Shown here piece after piece: positions 13,593 to 24,634 of a stretch of DNA of 64,000 bases. Position 1 is the stretch's first letter; the number at the start of each line of letters is the position of its first letter. This stretch comes from Gossypium raimondii (Eukaryota > Streptophyta > Magnoliopsida > Malvales > Malvaceae): positions 48,663,890 through 48,727,889 of the forward strand of contig NC_068576.1 in NCBI RefSeq assembly GCF_025698545.1, read 5' to 3'. The notes beneath the pieces were generated by a model. That model was not told where the DNA came from and made no database searches. It saw only the letters and a list, made by a program, of their open reading frames with translations. Position numbers and translations under genes: made by a program.

Positions 13593-14774
13593 TTAGAAGC
13601 AGAAACATGAAACAGGAACCTTTCCTGAGGCTCTTATTTTCCTTGCTTTTTCTTTGATCTTCAATTCCTCATGTCTTCTTTTCTCATCCACCTCTGCTTT
13701 TGCTCCACCACCAATATGATCGATCCTTGATATCTTGGTCTGGTAAAGTTGTTGGTTTATTTTTATTCTCCGCTCCAATTCTTTCTGCACATTTTTATGG
13801 CATTTGTTAAGTCAATTCGAAAATACAGGCACATATCCCACAGAATTTTGAAACATCATATCTTAGTAGCTATATCCTAATACAAGGATCGGAGCAATAT
13901 AGTTATCATCACCTTTCTCTTGTCCATTTTAACTTTGGCTCGCAGCTTTTTTTCATTCTCCCATGCAAGAATTGATGCTTTCATGTTCTCACACCTGCGC
14001 CTTTGCATATTAGCATCACCATATATTTTACAAATATTCATGCTTTAAATATTCTTATAGGGGTTGTTTCAAATTTTCATTTCTTTTTGAGATTATGATA
14101 ATGTTGAGGCCTGAGGGTGTTGTCTCTGAATCTAAAACTTAATGATTACCGTTTGTTAAGTTTCTCCATCTCAGCTTTCTCCCAAGCATCTGCTTTGGTT
14201 TCACCGACATTGAGTTGGGAAGAGTTTCCCTTCCGGCTTCGGTCCCCGGCTTCCATGATCACCGGCCTACCAGAGGATGAACCGCCCTTTTTGCTTCTCG
14301 GTAAACTGCTCTCTTGGCTCCTATTATCCTTTTCCATTAGCTTTCTGCTTGAAGTTTCACCTTAAGAACATAAAACAGGATTTCATTGTTCTTCTCTGAC
14401 AAAAGATCTTTCAGAAACTATTATATGCAGTTTCTTGGTATATGCTATTCGGATTATGCTGTATGTATTAGCACACATATATTTAGTTTTTTCAATGTTT
14501 TCTTACATGTAGAGGATCGTTGAGGAATCATATTCGGATATAGTACGACATGGGTGTATTAAGAATCGGAGCAAAATTCGTTACCTGCAGTTTCGATTTC
14601 CTTGCTGGAATATCGCATGGTTACTCTATCCGAACTCCGAACCCCGGTGATGGTATCTTGTGCAGATCTCCGTATCTTGATCCTATGTCGCGCTTCGTCT
14701 TCTACGAGGGAGTTGATAATGTATGCAGCGGCTGCCACTCCAACGGCCAACTCCGTGTTGTAGTCGTCGTTCAT
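13593..14774 (-). CDS. Remorin with C-terminal CFCF tail
   Basis: Four exons, 14585-14774, 14150-14360, 13913-13994 and 13593-13784, join in frame to 224 residues. The Remorin_C domain starts near residue 113 with KADAWEKAEMEKL and runs through a charged coiled coil (ILAWENEKKLRAKVKM, KELERRIKINQQLYQTK) to the end. The last residues, VSCFCF, match the remorin C-terminal anchor, where cysteines are S-acylated and help hold the protein on the inner face of the plasma membrane in nanodomains. The N-terminal part has an Ala-rich stretch (ELAVGVAAAAYIINSL) followed by a basic, Ser-rich, probably disordered region. Remorins act as scaffolds in plant-microbe signalling and plasmodesmal control. The start is the ATG at 14774; upstream frames carry no remorin-like sequence. 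Subgroup not assigned. Confidence 0.93.
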
Positions 14775-16286
14775 TTGCCAGGAAAACTGTCTCTGCTACC
14801 TACAAAAGCCAGCAATTGAATCATCATTGCCCCATGATTTATCATTACACCAGCTTCTACTTTCAGGTTAGACATTGCTCAAAGTTTTTTTTAATAACAA
14901 TTTCTTATATAAATTTATAAAACAGCAATAATGTTCTGAAATAAAACCTTGGCATAAATCTTTATATTGTAATTTTAGATATGATACAGACATAATATAG
15001 ATATATGAACATACTAAAATCACGAGCATATCAAAAACTTCTATAAATTTATAAAACCTTTAATACAATTATGTCATAAAAGAAGATATAAAAAGAAACA
15101 CGAATGGTAACAGAATTTTCCACAATAATGCTAAAAACTTGATTGTATCAAAATTGGAGGTACTTACCTTGCTCCGTTGCCGGATTAAAAGTTTTCAATT
15201 ATGCAAAATCTAAGAACCCAAATTCTTGTCTGATTCTCCATCAATTTTCTTGCATTTGGAAACTGTTTGATTGGAATAAAGAGCTTGGAGATGAAGAAAG
15301 ACCTGTGGTGTTTTTAACCATGATTCTTCAAAAGGATGGCACAATGTAGAGGATATCTGTATTTTTTTTTGTTCAGCTTTTGATGAAAGTAAAGAATCTC
15401 TAAATGTCTGCAGGTTGCCTACAAGTTTCCATTTTCAATTCCTCCTTTTACTCTCTACTGAAGACATCTTTTTTTTTTTATATAAATAGGTAAAATGAAG
15501 GTTTACTTGTAAGTTGAAAGTTGCAAAATATGTGAATGGAAGTCTGGAATCAACGAAAAAGAGGACCAAACCCCACTCTAATGAAGATTCTCCTTGAATG
15601 GAAAGGTTGTGTTATCTCAATCACGAATGCATATACCAATGGCAAAGGCCCACCTGCACAAGATCAATCACCACCGTTGCTTGCCATGATTAAGGAACTC
15701 ATGCAACTCCAAACAGTGTTGTGAAGTTTGGAATAAGATCATATTGATAATTACGTCTCATGTTGTTTGCTCCAAGCAAGAATCTTGCTTTGTCCTTCGG
15801 CTTCTTAATCCTTAAATAAGGTTTATTTAAAAAAAAAAAATCAACTTGATCCCACCCGAATTACAAATCAGGAATGAAATATTTTTATTCTATTCAACAT
15901 AAAAAAAGATAAAGAGGAAAAGAATAGGAAGAGTTCACTGTGCTTGTGAAGGATAGTGGAACTTTTACCCCCATCCCCATGGAATTACATATTGATACTT
16001 CTATTTTGGTCTGTTTCTGCAGTTTCTACAGTGTAGAGAGCCAGAATGGAACATGGTAGCGTTTCCAGGCAGAGTAGTCGTAGTGAAGACATTTGCTCTT
16101 TAGTGTTTACCAGAGCAGCTTTATGTTTGTTAATAATATTTAGTAATGCTACAATATATATTGTATTATATTATTTAGGGTTTCCTCATTGGGCTTACTT
16201 TCGCACTGATGTAAGTTAATTGAGCGAGACAGATTACCATTTCAATTGGATTCACGGCGGGTCAATTTAACGTGATCTTTTAAAGG
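14775..16286. other. Upstream flank of the remorin gene, no further gene seen
   Basis: The first few hundred bases are the likely leader and promoter of the minus-strand remorin gene. Two plus-strand frames (15143-15349 and 15536-15724) have no recognisable domain, no family resemblance and no clear splice context, so they are not called as genes. Confidence 0.5.
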
Positions 16287-17262
16287 GTACTGTTTTTTTT
16301 TCCTTAGTTATATTTTAATCGTATGATTGAAATATTACACTTTAGTCATTTATATTATTGTTTTGTTATAAAATGGCCATTCTGTCATTAAAATCTGTTA
16401 ACTACTAAACAACCGTTTGATGTGACGGTTAAAAAATAAATTTTTTTTATGAAAGTAGAATACAAAATTTTGCCCTAAAATCCAATTTTTCTCCAATTTA
16501 AAAAGAAGCAACCGCTGGATTTTTTTTGTTACCATCAGAGAAGAGCAAAACGACGAAGAAAAAGAATAAGAAGAAATGAACGCACCAACCTCCATACCTG
16601 CTTGCTATTGTGGTTACCCACAATACGTAAATAAACAAAGATGAAGCATATCCTTTTTATATGTTACATATATAGAAAAAAATGAAAAGATAGACTACCT
16701 TTTTGCCAAAAAAAAATCATAATATCTGAACCCAAAATCCAAGTAAAAAAAAAGAAAAACTATTACTTACTATAATTAATGCATGGACCCTTCATTGAAT
16801 CGATTATTTGTTCTTTCATTTTAAATAAAAATCAAATTGATTGATGGAGCACTCAATTTGATTTCTACTATTTCAATTCAACAAATATGATTATGAAAAT
16901 GGATAGTTTTCCAATCAAAATGAAAATAAAAACTAAAAGAAAAAGGAGACCAAGGGTTCTTTTTTTCGAGTTCAAGGATTAATCTGATGCATTGGTTTTG
17001 ATTATTTTAGGAAACCAAATTAACATTTTCCTTTAATTAATTTAGAAAATCTAATTAATTAAATTTATTTAATTAAAAAATCAATTAATTTACTTGGTTA
17101 GAAATCCATGTTGACATTTAAAACTCATTTTAATTGCCACATTGCACTGTCGTTTGGGAGGTAACAGATCTTAACGGTTGAGTGACTATTTCGTAACAAA
17201 TCGATAACATAAGTGACTAAAACATAACATTTCAAACATAAGTGACTATTTTAATAGTTTAC
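16287..17262. mobile_element. MITE-like element, family A, copy 2 (about 975 bp, expanded interior)
   Basis: The left arm shares ATTACACTTTAGTCATTTAT and ATTGTTTTGTTATAAAATGG with family A copy 1. The right arm shares GGGAGGTAACAGATCTTAAC, ATTTCGTAACAAATCGATAA and AACATTTCAAACATAAGTGA. Between them lie about 600 bases absent from copy 1. Either this is a longer ancestral form or it carries an insertion. A 65-codon minus-strand frame at 16398-16595 lies inside and looks spurious. Confidence 0.65.
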
Positions 17263-17561
17263 TTTCTTTTCTAAATAAAATTATTTTTCGAAAATAATGT
17301 TTTGATTTAAAGTTCAAACTAAACTGAAGAAGTAATAAAATATATATCCTTTTTCTTTGATTTTCTTGGGGAAAGAAAATTTGGTAATATATATTGACAT
17401 TGATGAGATTGTTGATTCAAAGTTGGTGAGATCCGTGCTTATTTTGGCTTTCGGCTGGACCACATTTATTTTATTTTAACATTAAATTACCAACTCATGA
17501 TAATTTCTATTTATTTTGGGTTGAAATTTTAATTTTATTTAAAATTTTAGTAGTTCATTTG

Positions 17562-17660
17562 AGTTTTTTAACTCAATTGATATATAAATGTAGAAAAATA
17601 TAAGTTTGAGTGTGTTGAAATTTACTATCTTTTATTTATAGATTAAAAAATATAAATAAT
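17562..17660 (+). repeat. Diverged SINE-like remnant, same family as 40457 and 60755
   Basis: The segment has ACTCAATTGATATA followed by AGTTTGAGTGTGTTGAAATT and CTTTTATTTATAG. The order and spacing of these words match the better-preserved copies at 60755-60895 (TTCAAGTGCGTTGAAG, CTTCTATTTATGGG) and 40457-40612. Divergence is high and the borders are approximate. Confidence 0.35.
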
Positions 17661-18876
17661 TTTAAGTATTATATAAAAACTAATATAATAAAATTGGTTA
17701 AAAATTTCAGTACACATAATAATTTATTTTATCCTTTATATTTATATAATTAACATATTTAAATACACTTCCATACATTATTTGCTGATTGTCTTATCTT
17801 AGGGTCTTCAACAAGTCCAACCCTAAATTTATAAATTATGAGAATTATCGTTTCTGTTTAAATTTAATTATAAATTATTATTATTATTATTATTAATTTG
17901 AAAGAACAAAATTTTCAGACTGACCGACCGAGACAAGGAAATAAAAATTGTCCTCTATTATTTATATGTTTTTACTAAAGAATTATATCTCACATGTCCA
18001 AGTGATCTGTAAGAATGTTTTTTGCAGTAATAAGACAATGCATGCTTAATTAAAATAACATTTTACAAATCTTTAAAATATATATAGATGAAGATGATCA
18101 TGTGATGATGACCACATTTCTTCTGTCTATTATTATTATTATTATTATTATTAAGGTAAATGGTACTTAAATAGTGTAAAATACATTTTACTTTATTTCA
18201 AGAATGTGCATTTATACTTTTGAAGAAAATCACTTAAATATATATACTAAGTAAATTTTAAATAAAATATAATATATATCATTATTATTTATTGAGTATA
18301 TTCGTTTCTTTAAAATATTTAATTATATATAATAGTATTGGGCGTTATTGTCAATGTAAGAAGTATTTATGAGTTAGGGAGGGCATTGTTTAAAAATAAT
18401 AAATATGATTAGAACACGTAATAAGAATATTAAAAATTTATATTTAATTTAGTTATATGTCAAATCTTGAGATAAATTCATTAAATTATTTCATGTAAAA
18501 TTAACTAATTGCCATTATTTAAAATGTTTTAATAAAAATAATTAAAATATAAAAATATCTCAAAGTTAATAGTATAATTAAATATTTAACATATATTTAT
18601 AAAAAACATTAAACAAAAAACAAAAATTAAAAGAGAAGATAAAAATATAAACATTTATTTTGGTACAAAGTACGAATATTATAATTATTTAAATGTATTC
18701 TTTATAATTATAATTACGACAATACGTGTAACATAGATAATATAAAATTCATATAACTAAATTCACTAAAATTAATTTTTTTTAAAATTTAGAAAATCAC
18801 ACCTTTTTAGATGGTATCCGTACATTTCTAAATATCTTCGTACACATGAAAAAACTTTCTTATCATACAAACATTG
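17661..18876. other. AT-rich intergenic DNA with TTA microsatellites
   Basis: No gene. Trinucleotide TTA runs lie near 17875-17898 and 18128-18155. The remainder is AT-rich and featureless to the eye. Confidence 0.5.
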
Positions 18877-19028
18877 AGGGTGAGTTTGGATGGGCGGTGT
18901 GTTTACCTGCGGTTAGTGTAAAACAATGTAGCGGTGAGATTAGAATCTTGTGAGTGATCTTGTAGCGTGAGACAAAAAGTAAGCTAAACGCACCGCACCG
19001 CACCCAATCGCCCATACAAACCCACCCT
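18877..19028. mobile_element. Small MITE, family C, copy 2 (about 150 bp, best preserved)
   Basis: Begins AGGGTGAGTTTGGATGGGCG and ends ATCGCCCATACAAACCCACC followed by CT, which are inverted repeats over about 20 bases. The interior keeps CGGTGAGATTAGAATCTTG and GTAGCGTGAGACAAAAAGTA. Same family as 9217-9351 and 52284-52417. No coding capacity; target duplication not clear. Confidence 0.8.
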
Positions 19029-20743
19029 GACTCTTGTCGAAAAGTACAAAAATTGTGGAAGAAATTCATAACTAAAATTTTCACTAACAAAAAAAAAACA
19101 GTGAAGGAAATGATTACATCTAAAGCCGACATTTTAGTTATTTAAATTAAGTGCGCAACTTGTAATTGGGTGGAAAGGACATTTTCTTTGTCAAAAGAGG
19201 GGAAAGGGGATCCCCCTTTCTTCTTATTGGAGGATGGACTTTCACTTTTATTTCCATGAATAAAAGAAATTAAACTTTATAACAAATCTAAAGACTTATT
19301 GACCTCCAAAAAAAATATGGTGACTTTATTATATAATAATTAATTAGAGAAAATATATACATACATAAAGACCGCTGTTCCAGATTTGGTGAACTATTGT
19401 TCCCAGTATAAGTAAAGATTTGGTTAAGGCATTACTTCAACTTAAAGCCAACTAAACTTCTTCCACACTAACACTACGGAATCTTAAAGAATACCATTAA
19501 AAAGCTTCCTTCATATCCCACGTTTATGTATTAATTTATTTTTGGTGAATTATAAGAGAATAAAGTTTTAACAACAATGCGATTATCGCGATTTAAATCC
19601 AAACCATGCTTAAGGCGATAAACATCAGACCAACACGAATTAATTAATTGAGTTTTAAATGATAAATTTTTATATTATATTTTTTAATTAATTAATTAAT
19701 TAATTTTACATAATCTGGTGATTCTGGTCTGCCCTACATCTACTCCCACTATATTAAGTGCTTAAAAAGCTTTCAGGTGAACTCAAAAAATGTAAGAACA
19801 AATTACTGCTTTTTTATTTGCAAGTGTGGTTATTGTTCTCTTTTAACATGAATTTTGAGCCTAGCCGACAAATATGAGTCCCCACCCATTCCACCAAACA
19901 TGTTTATCTTGTCTTTCAGAACAAATGAAACAACACCACCAGCCTAAGCCTGAACAGATCCGAGCTTTCTATTTTGGCTAAACCAAGACTATAGCTTGTT
20001 CCATACTGTTGGTGGGTCTGTTTGTTTCCAAAGATAACTTCACTGCATTTTCTCTGTTTGCTTTTTTCCAATGGATGTTTTCTAGCTTCTTTTCTTTTGG
20101 AGGTTAGTTAGCTTCTTTTCTGGGTTTTTATTTCTATTTGGGGTTCTTTTGTATACCTCTGCCATTGTTTATGCCTACGGAATGTGTTCTTTGTTTTGTT
20201 TTTCTTTTCAATGGGTTGCTTTTAATGTTGTTGAAATTTGAAACTTAGATTGCTTTTCTGGATCTGCTACTTCTTTTATTTCTTATTCCATTCTTCAGGC
20301 ATATATGTTTGATTATGTGTTAAGGAATGATACATTGAGACCTGATATATGTATATGTATGTATTATTCACCTCATTACCTTTGCAAGGATTAAAGATTG
20401 TTGAAACTGATATTGGAAATATAAATTCTCTAAGTGGGAATTTGCAGTCAAATAGGTAGAACGAACAGCTGACCAAGGTCTTAAAGAATGATTTCTTACA
20501 AGTTATTAATAACCTGGAAAGACAGGTGATAAACTGTGTAGTTTAGGACAACTTGCTGTCTGAAACTTGAAAGTTTTCGCCTTTTTTGTTGTTCAAAATA
20601 TAATTTTGATTTCACTCATTTCATACAGAATGCCACCATAGATGTTCAGTTTCTGATACAATCTTATATCGTTGATTCGTAGTTAACATAATAGTTAATA
20701 CAGTAAGGTGGAAGTGAGTGAGGCCCTTACAATCGATTTACAG
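19029..20743. promoter_or_regulatory. Promoter and 5' leader region of the heparanase-like gene
   Basis: No separate gene is supported. The coding exon at 20745 is immediately preceded by a splice acceptor (TTTACAG ending at 20743), so the 5' UTR probably holds an intron whose donor lies somewhere in the T-rich stretch around 20000-20500. I could not fix the donor or the transcription start. The part at 19340-19720 is plain AT-rich DNA. Confidence 0.45.
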
Positions 20744-20744
20744 A

Positions 20745-23493
20745 ATGGAACTGTGCTTCGGTTGGTTCTTACTTGTGGCTTCGATTCCTGCAATTTTTGC
20801 TCAAGATATTAGTCATGGATCGATTGTAGTTGATGGAACTATGACTGTTGCTCAAACTGATGATAACTTCGTCTGTGCTACGATCGACTGGTGGCCTCAT
20901 GATAAGTGTAATTACGACCAGTGTCCATGGCACTATACATCTGTAATGAATCTGGTGAGGCTTAAGAAGAACTATCTTTTTTCATAATAATAAATGATTT
21001 TTCTTTGAATTTTGTCAATTCACTTCTCAAGAAATCGAAACACTTATTGTAAGAGTTCAATCTGTTGGTTTGTTTTTAACAGAACTTGTCTCATCCTTTC
21101 CTTGCCAAAGCTATCCAAGGTTTGTATTTCTTCATCAGTAATGATACAGCTTTATCCAATGTTTCTCGGGCTTAGGTGTGAGTGTCGGATTCGGTTACAT
21201 GTCTGGCACTGGCATGTTCAATCTTTCTTCGAGTTATTTCATGTATTTGGAGGGTCATATCTCCATACCTCTGTCCGGATATGTGTCGGACATAAGGACT
21301 TGAATGAAGAGTCGAAGTGATGTTTTTATCAGTACGTTGTTGAATTTTTACTTCCCAAAGCATGATACTACTCTATGTTCCTCACTTTGTTAGCTTTCAA
21401 CCGTTTGAGGATAAGAGTTGGAGGCTCTTTGCAAGATCAAGTGTTGTATGATGTTGGGAATTTAAAGTCCCCTTGTCATCCATTCCAAAAGATGAAAGAC
21501 GGATTGTTTGGATTTTCAAAGGGATGCTTACACATGGAGAGGTGGGATGAACTGAACCGTTTCTTCAAAGAAACCAGGTAAGATTCTCGCATTTCAATAC
21601 TGTTATCCCTCTTCTCCAAAAGGAAACATGTTTCACCTTGCCGAAACAGGCTTATATAGGTTGAGTTCGATTAGCTAAGGCTCGCAATGTTTTCCAAGTT
21701 TTTGATGGATTCGATACTCACTTGAATCTCACACTCGCAGTGCAATGGTGACATTCGGCCTGAATGCTCTCCATGGGAGACATAAAATAAAGAGGAGCCT
21801 TTGGGGAGGGGATTGGGACTCTAGCAATGCGCAAGATTTTATGAAGTACACCATTTCAAAAGGATACCAGATAGATTCATGGGAATTCGGTTGAGAATCA
21901 TAGACGAAGCGCTTTACAATTATATATCCGTACTTTCTTTCTCTTCTCGCCTCTAATGTTTGGCATTTTTGTTTTAGGTAATGAGTTGAGCGGAAATGGT
22001 ATTGGTGCACATGTTCATGCCGACCAGTATGGAAAAGACTTGGTCAACCTAAGGAAAATCATAAATGAGTTATACAAAGGTTCGCAATCTAAACCATCAC
22101 TCATAGCTCCTGGAGGATTCTATGACGAAGAGTGGTTTGTCAAGCTTCTTCAGACCTCGGGCTTTGGTGTAATCGATGTCATGAGCCATCATATGTACAA
22201 TTTGGGTGCAGGTGTGTTCGGATATACCAAAGTGTTTGAATGCATGGATGCATTACATTTTGATCCAGCCTACGTTTAATGCTTAATCCCAGTTTTTATT
22301 TCAGGTGTTGATCCGAAACTTGTTAGTAAAATATTGAATCCGGACCACTTAAATAAGGCAGCATACACATTCGGTAATCTCACACACATCATCCGGAGGC
22401 ACGGTCCTTGGACTTCTGCATGGGTTGGAGAGTCTGGTGGGGCTTATAACAGCGGTGGTGCTCATGTGTCCAATACATTCATCAACAGCTTCTGGTAATC
22501 ATACTTTCTCAGCTGATTTAAATCATCAAGTTTTAACGCTAATATATTGTTAAGTATGAATACTTTTCCTTTCTCTTGTACATGACATCAGGTATTTAGA
22601 TCAGCTCGGAATGGCATCAAAATACCATACTAAAGTATATTGTAGGCAAACACTAATTGGTGGCAACTATGGTCTTCTCAATGCGACAACATTTGTTCCG
22701 AACCCTGATTATTACAGGCAAGAACTAGAGATTTAAATTTCTTTATCTGCGTTTTGCTTGTCTATCATTTAAATGTTTGATCAAATTGAAGGATGTCGAA
22801 AACTTTTTCGTTTATGACCGTGCGGAACTTGTATGGAGATTCCTTACACCTTTTGTTTTAATGATCTTAAACAGTGGACTTCTATGGCATCGGTTAATGG
22901 GTAAAGTGGTTCTAAATGTCGAAAGCCATGCTTCGCCCTTTCTTCGATCTTATGCCCATTGTTCGAAAGGAAGAGTAAGTCAGAAATTTTGCTTTTATAC
23001 CACTTATTCTTTAAATTGTTTTGCATTAATTCCATGAATCCATTCTTTGAAGATGAAAATATAAGACTGTTTCATTGACTATGATCTCGGCATCATGTTG
23101 CAGGCTGGTGTAACTTTACTCGTGATCAACTTGAGCAATCAGACGAATTTCATAATGAACGCTCAAAACAGCATCAATCTGAAGTTGGCTGCCATTGAAC
23201 AAAACATTAGCAGGGACAGCTTCACACATAATCTTAAGAAAACATTCTCCTGGGTCGGAACCAAAGCTTCTGACGATGCTCTACTCCGGGAAGAGTATCA
23301 TTTAACACCAAAAGACGGATACCTTAGAAGTCAAACTATGGTTCTAAATGGCATTCCTTTAGAACTTACACGCACCGGAGACATCCCATCACTAAACCCC
23401 GTCCGTGTTAACGTGAAGTCTCCGATAACCATCTCGCCTTTGTCAATTGCATTCATAGTATTCCCCAACTTCGAAGCTCCAGCTTGCAGGTAA
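20745..23493 (+). CDS. Heparanase-like protein, glycoside hydrolase family 79
   Basis: Nine exons: 20745-20954, 21083-21119, 21394-21577, 21741-21889, 21978-22211, 22305-22494, 22592-22717, 22875-22974 and 23104-23493. They give 539 residues, typical of plant GH79 heparanase-like (beta-glucuronidase) proteins. A signal peptide is evident (MELCFGWFLLVASIPAIFA, cut before QDIS). The family core RIRVGGSLQDQVLYD lies in exon 3. The acid/base Glu is E196 in WEFGNELSG, and the nucleophile Glu is E314 in AWVGESGG. Both are present, so it is probably active. Related enzymes release glucuronic acid from secreted glycans such as arabinogalactan-proteins, in the wall or vacuole. The intron after exon 7 uses a GC donor (CAG then GCAAGA). 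The ATG at 20745 was chosen because it opens the signal peptide. Confidence 0.94.
21175..21322 (+). repeat. Dispersed 150-bp repeat (family D) in heparanase intron 2
   Basis: Shares with the other family D copies the ordered words GTGTCGGATTCGG, ATGTATTTGGAGGGTCATAT, ATGTGTCGGACATAAGG and GAATGAAGAGTCG. It fills much of intron 2 (21120-21393). Best complete reference copy in the window: 46823-46976. Confidence 0.7.
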
Positions 23494-24634
23494 TTTTCCT
23501 TTTTATTTATTTATAAAATATCTTACTCTAACATTAATGTCCGACACATATTCAAGTATGAATATGAGGTATGATCACTAAATGTATGAACATACCTATG
23601 TCGGACATGTATTAGTATTCAATATCGCCCAGACTCCGGCTTAGCAATAATGGAGGGTTGATTTTTTTTTTTTTTCACAAGAAGGGTTGAATGTGATAAT
23701 AGCAGAATTATTAGTTTTCTCAGCAATTGTAATTATCACTAGTTTCTGCAATGATGTTGTCGATAATAAGCACAACTGTATAAATAATTGTTTTGTACTG
23801 TATTATACTGTAAAATTATATTATATGAAATTGTATGATGTTTTTACCTTAGTAGTTCGAGTGTTTTTTTATCTTCTTTAAATGGTAAGAGGTTGTATAT
23901 ATGAAACGATTACTGTTCATTGATGTAATATTCTAGAATAGGTTCTATGCATGCCAACACGTATCCTGTCCTATACTTAACATGTGTTTATGCAGTACCA
24001 TGCGCGGTCTCACGTGTGACCTCGCAGGAGAGTACCCCTCCTGTGAACACTTAACACCATGCGAGCTTGGTATGCAAGCTTAACATGCAGATGGTATAAA
24101 ATTCGATCTACATCCATTTAAATTGCGAGGCGATAATAGTAAGTATCATAATAAGCCTGTAAGAAATTTGAGCTAAATTTTAAATTTTGAATTTTGATTG
24201 AGCTCAATCAATATTTACAATGAGAGGCAATATGACATAAAAATATAACAACATTTTTGTTCGATTTTGAATTGATTTTTAATTAAAAATTAAATTAGAT
24301 CCGTGACTTGTTTGTTTCAAATATTATGATAACCCAAAAATTTCAGAGCCAATTATTTTTTTATTACTAAAAGAACGATATTTTTTCATTAATTTTCTTG
24401 GTTACAAAATAATAGCTACAAAATTGAAAATTTCATGAATATAAAACGTGGTATTAGATCATTCTCCAACTTTAATTCCAGATTTGAGCTGTTTTTCCTT
24501 AAAAACACCACATACTAATACAATAAAGAACTGAGTTCATATCTACAGTACAAATATTACTGAGTTTGGATAACTAGAAATCCATGGCCATGAGATTTGA
24601 TAGTAATAAGGCTTGTGTTCTTGACAGTTTTTAA
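23494..24634. other. Convergent intergenic space between GH79 and LRR genes
   Basis: Contains the 3' UTRs of two convergent genes. Near 23537-23640 there are words of repeat family D (GTCCGACACATATTCAAGTA, CTATGTCGGACATG). The segment 24000-24100 is less AT-rich (CTCACGTGTGACCTCGCAGG) and may be a repeat fragment. No gene seen. Confidence 0.5.

Noticed and set aside
16398-16595. 65-codon minus-strand frame with a Ser-rich start
   Set aside because: Lies wholly inside MITE family A copy 2 and reflects its base composition.
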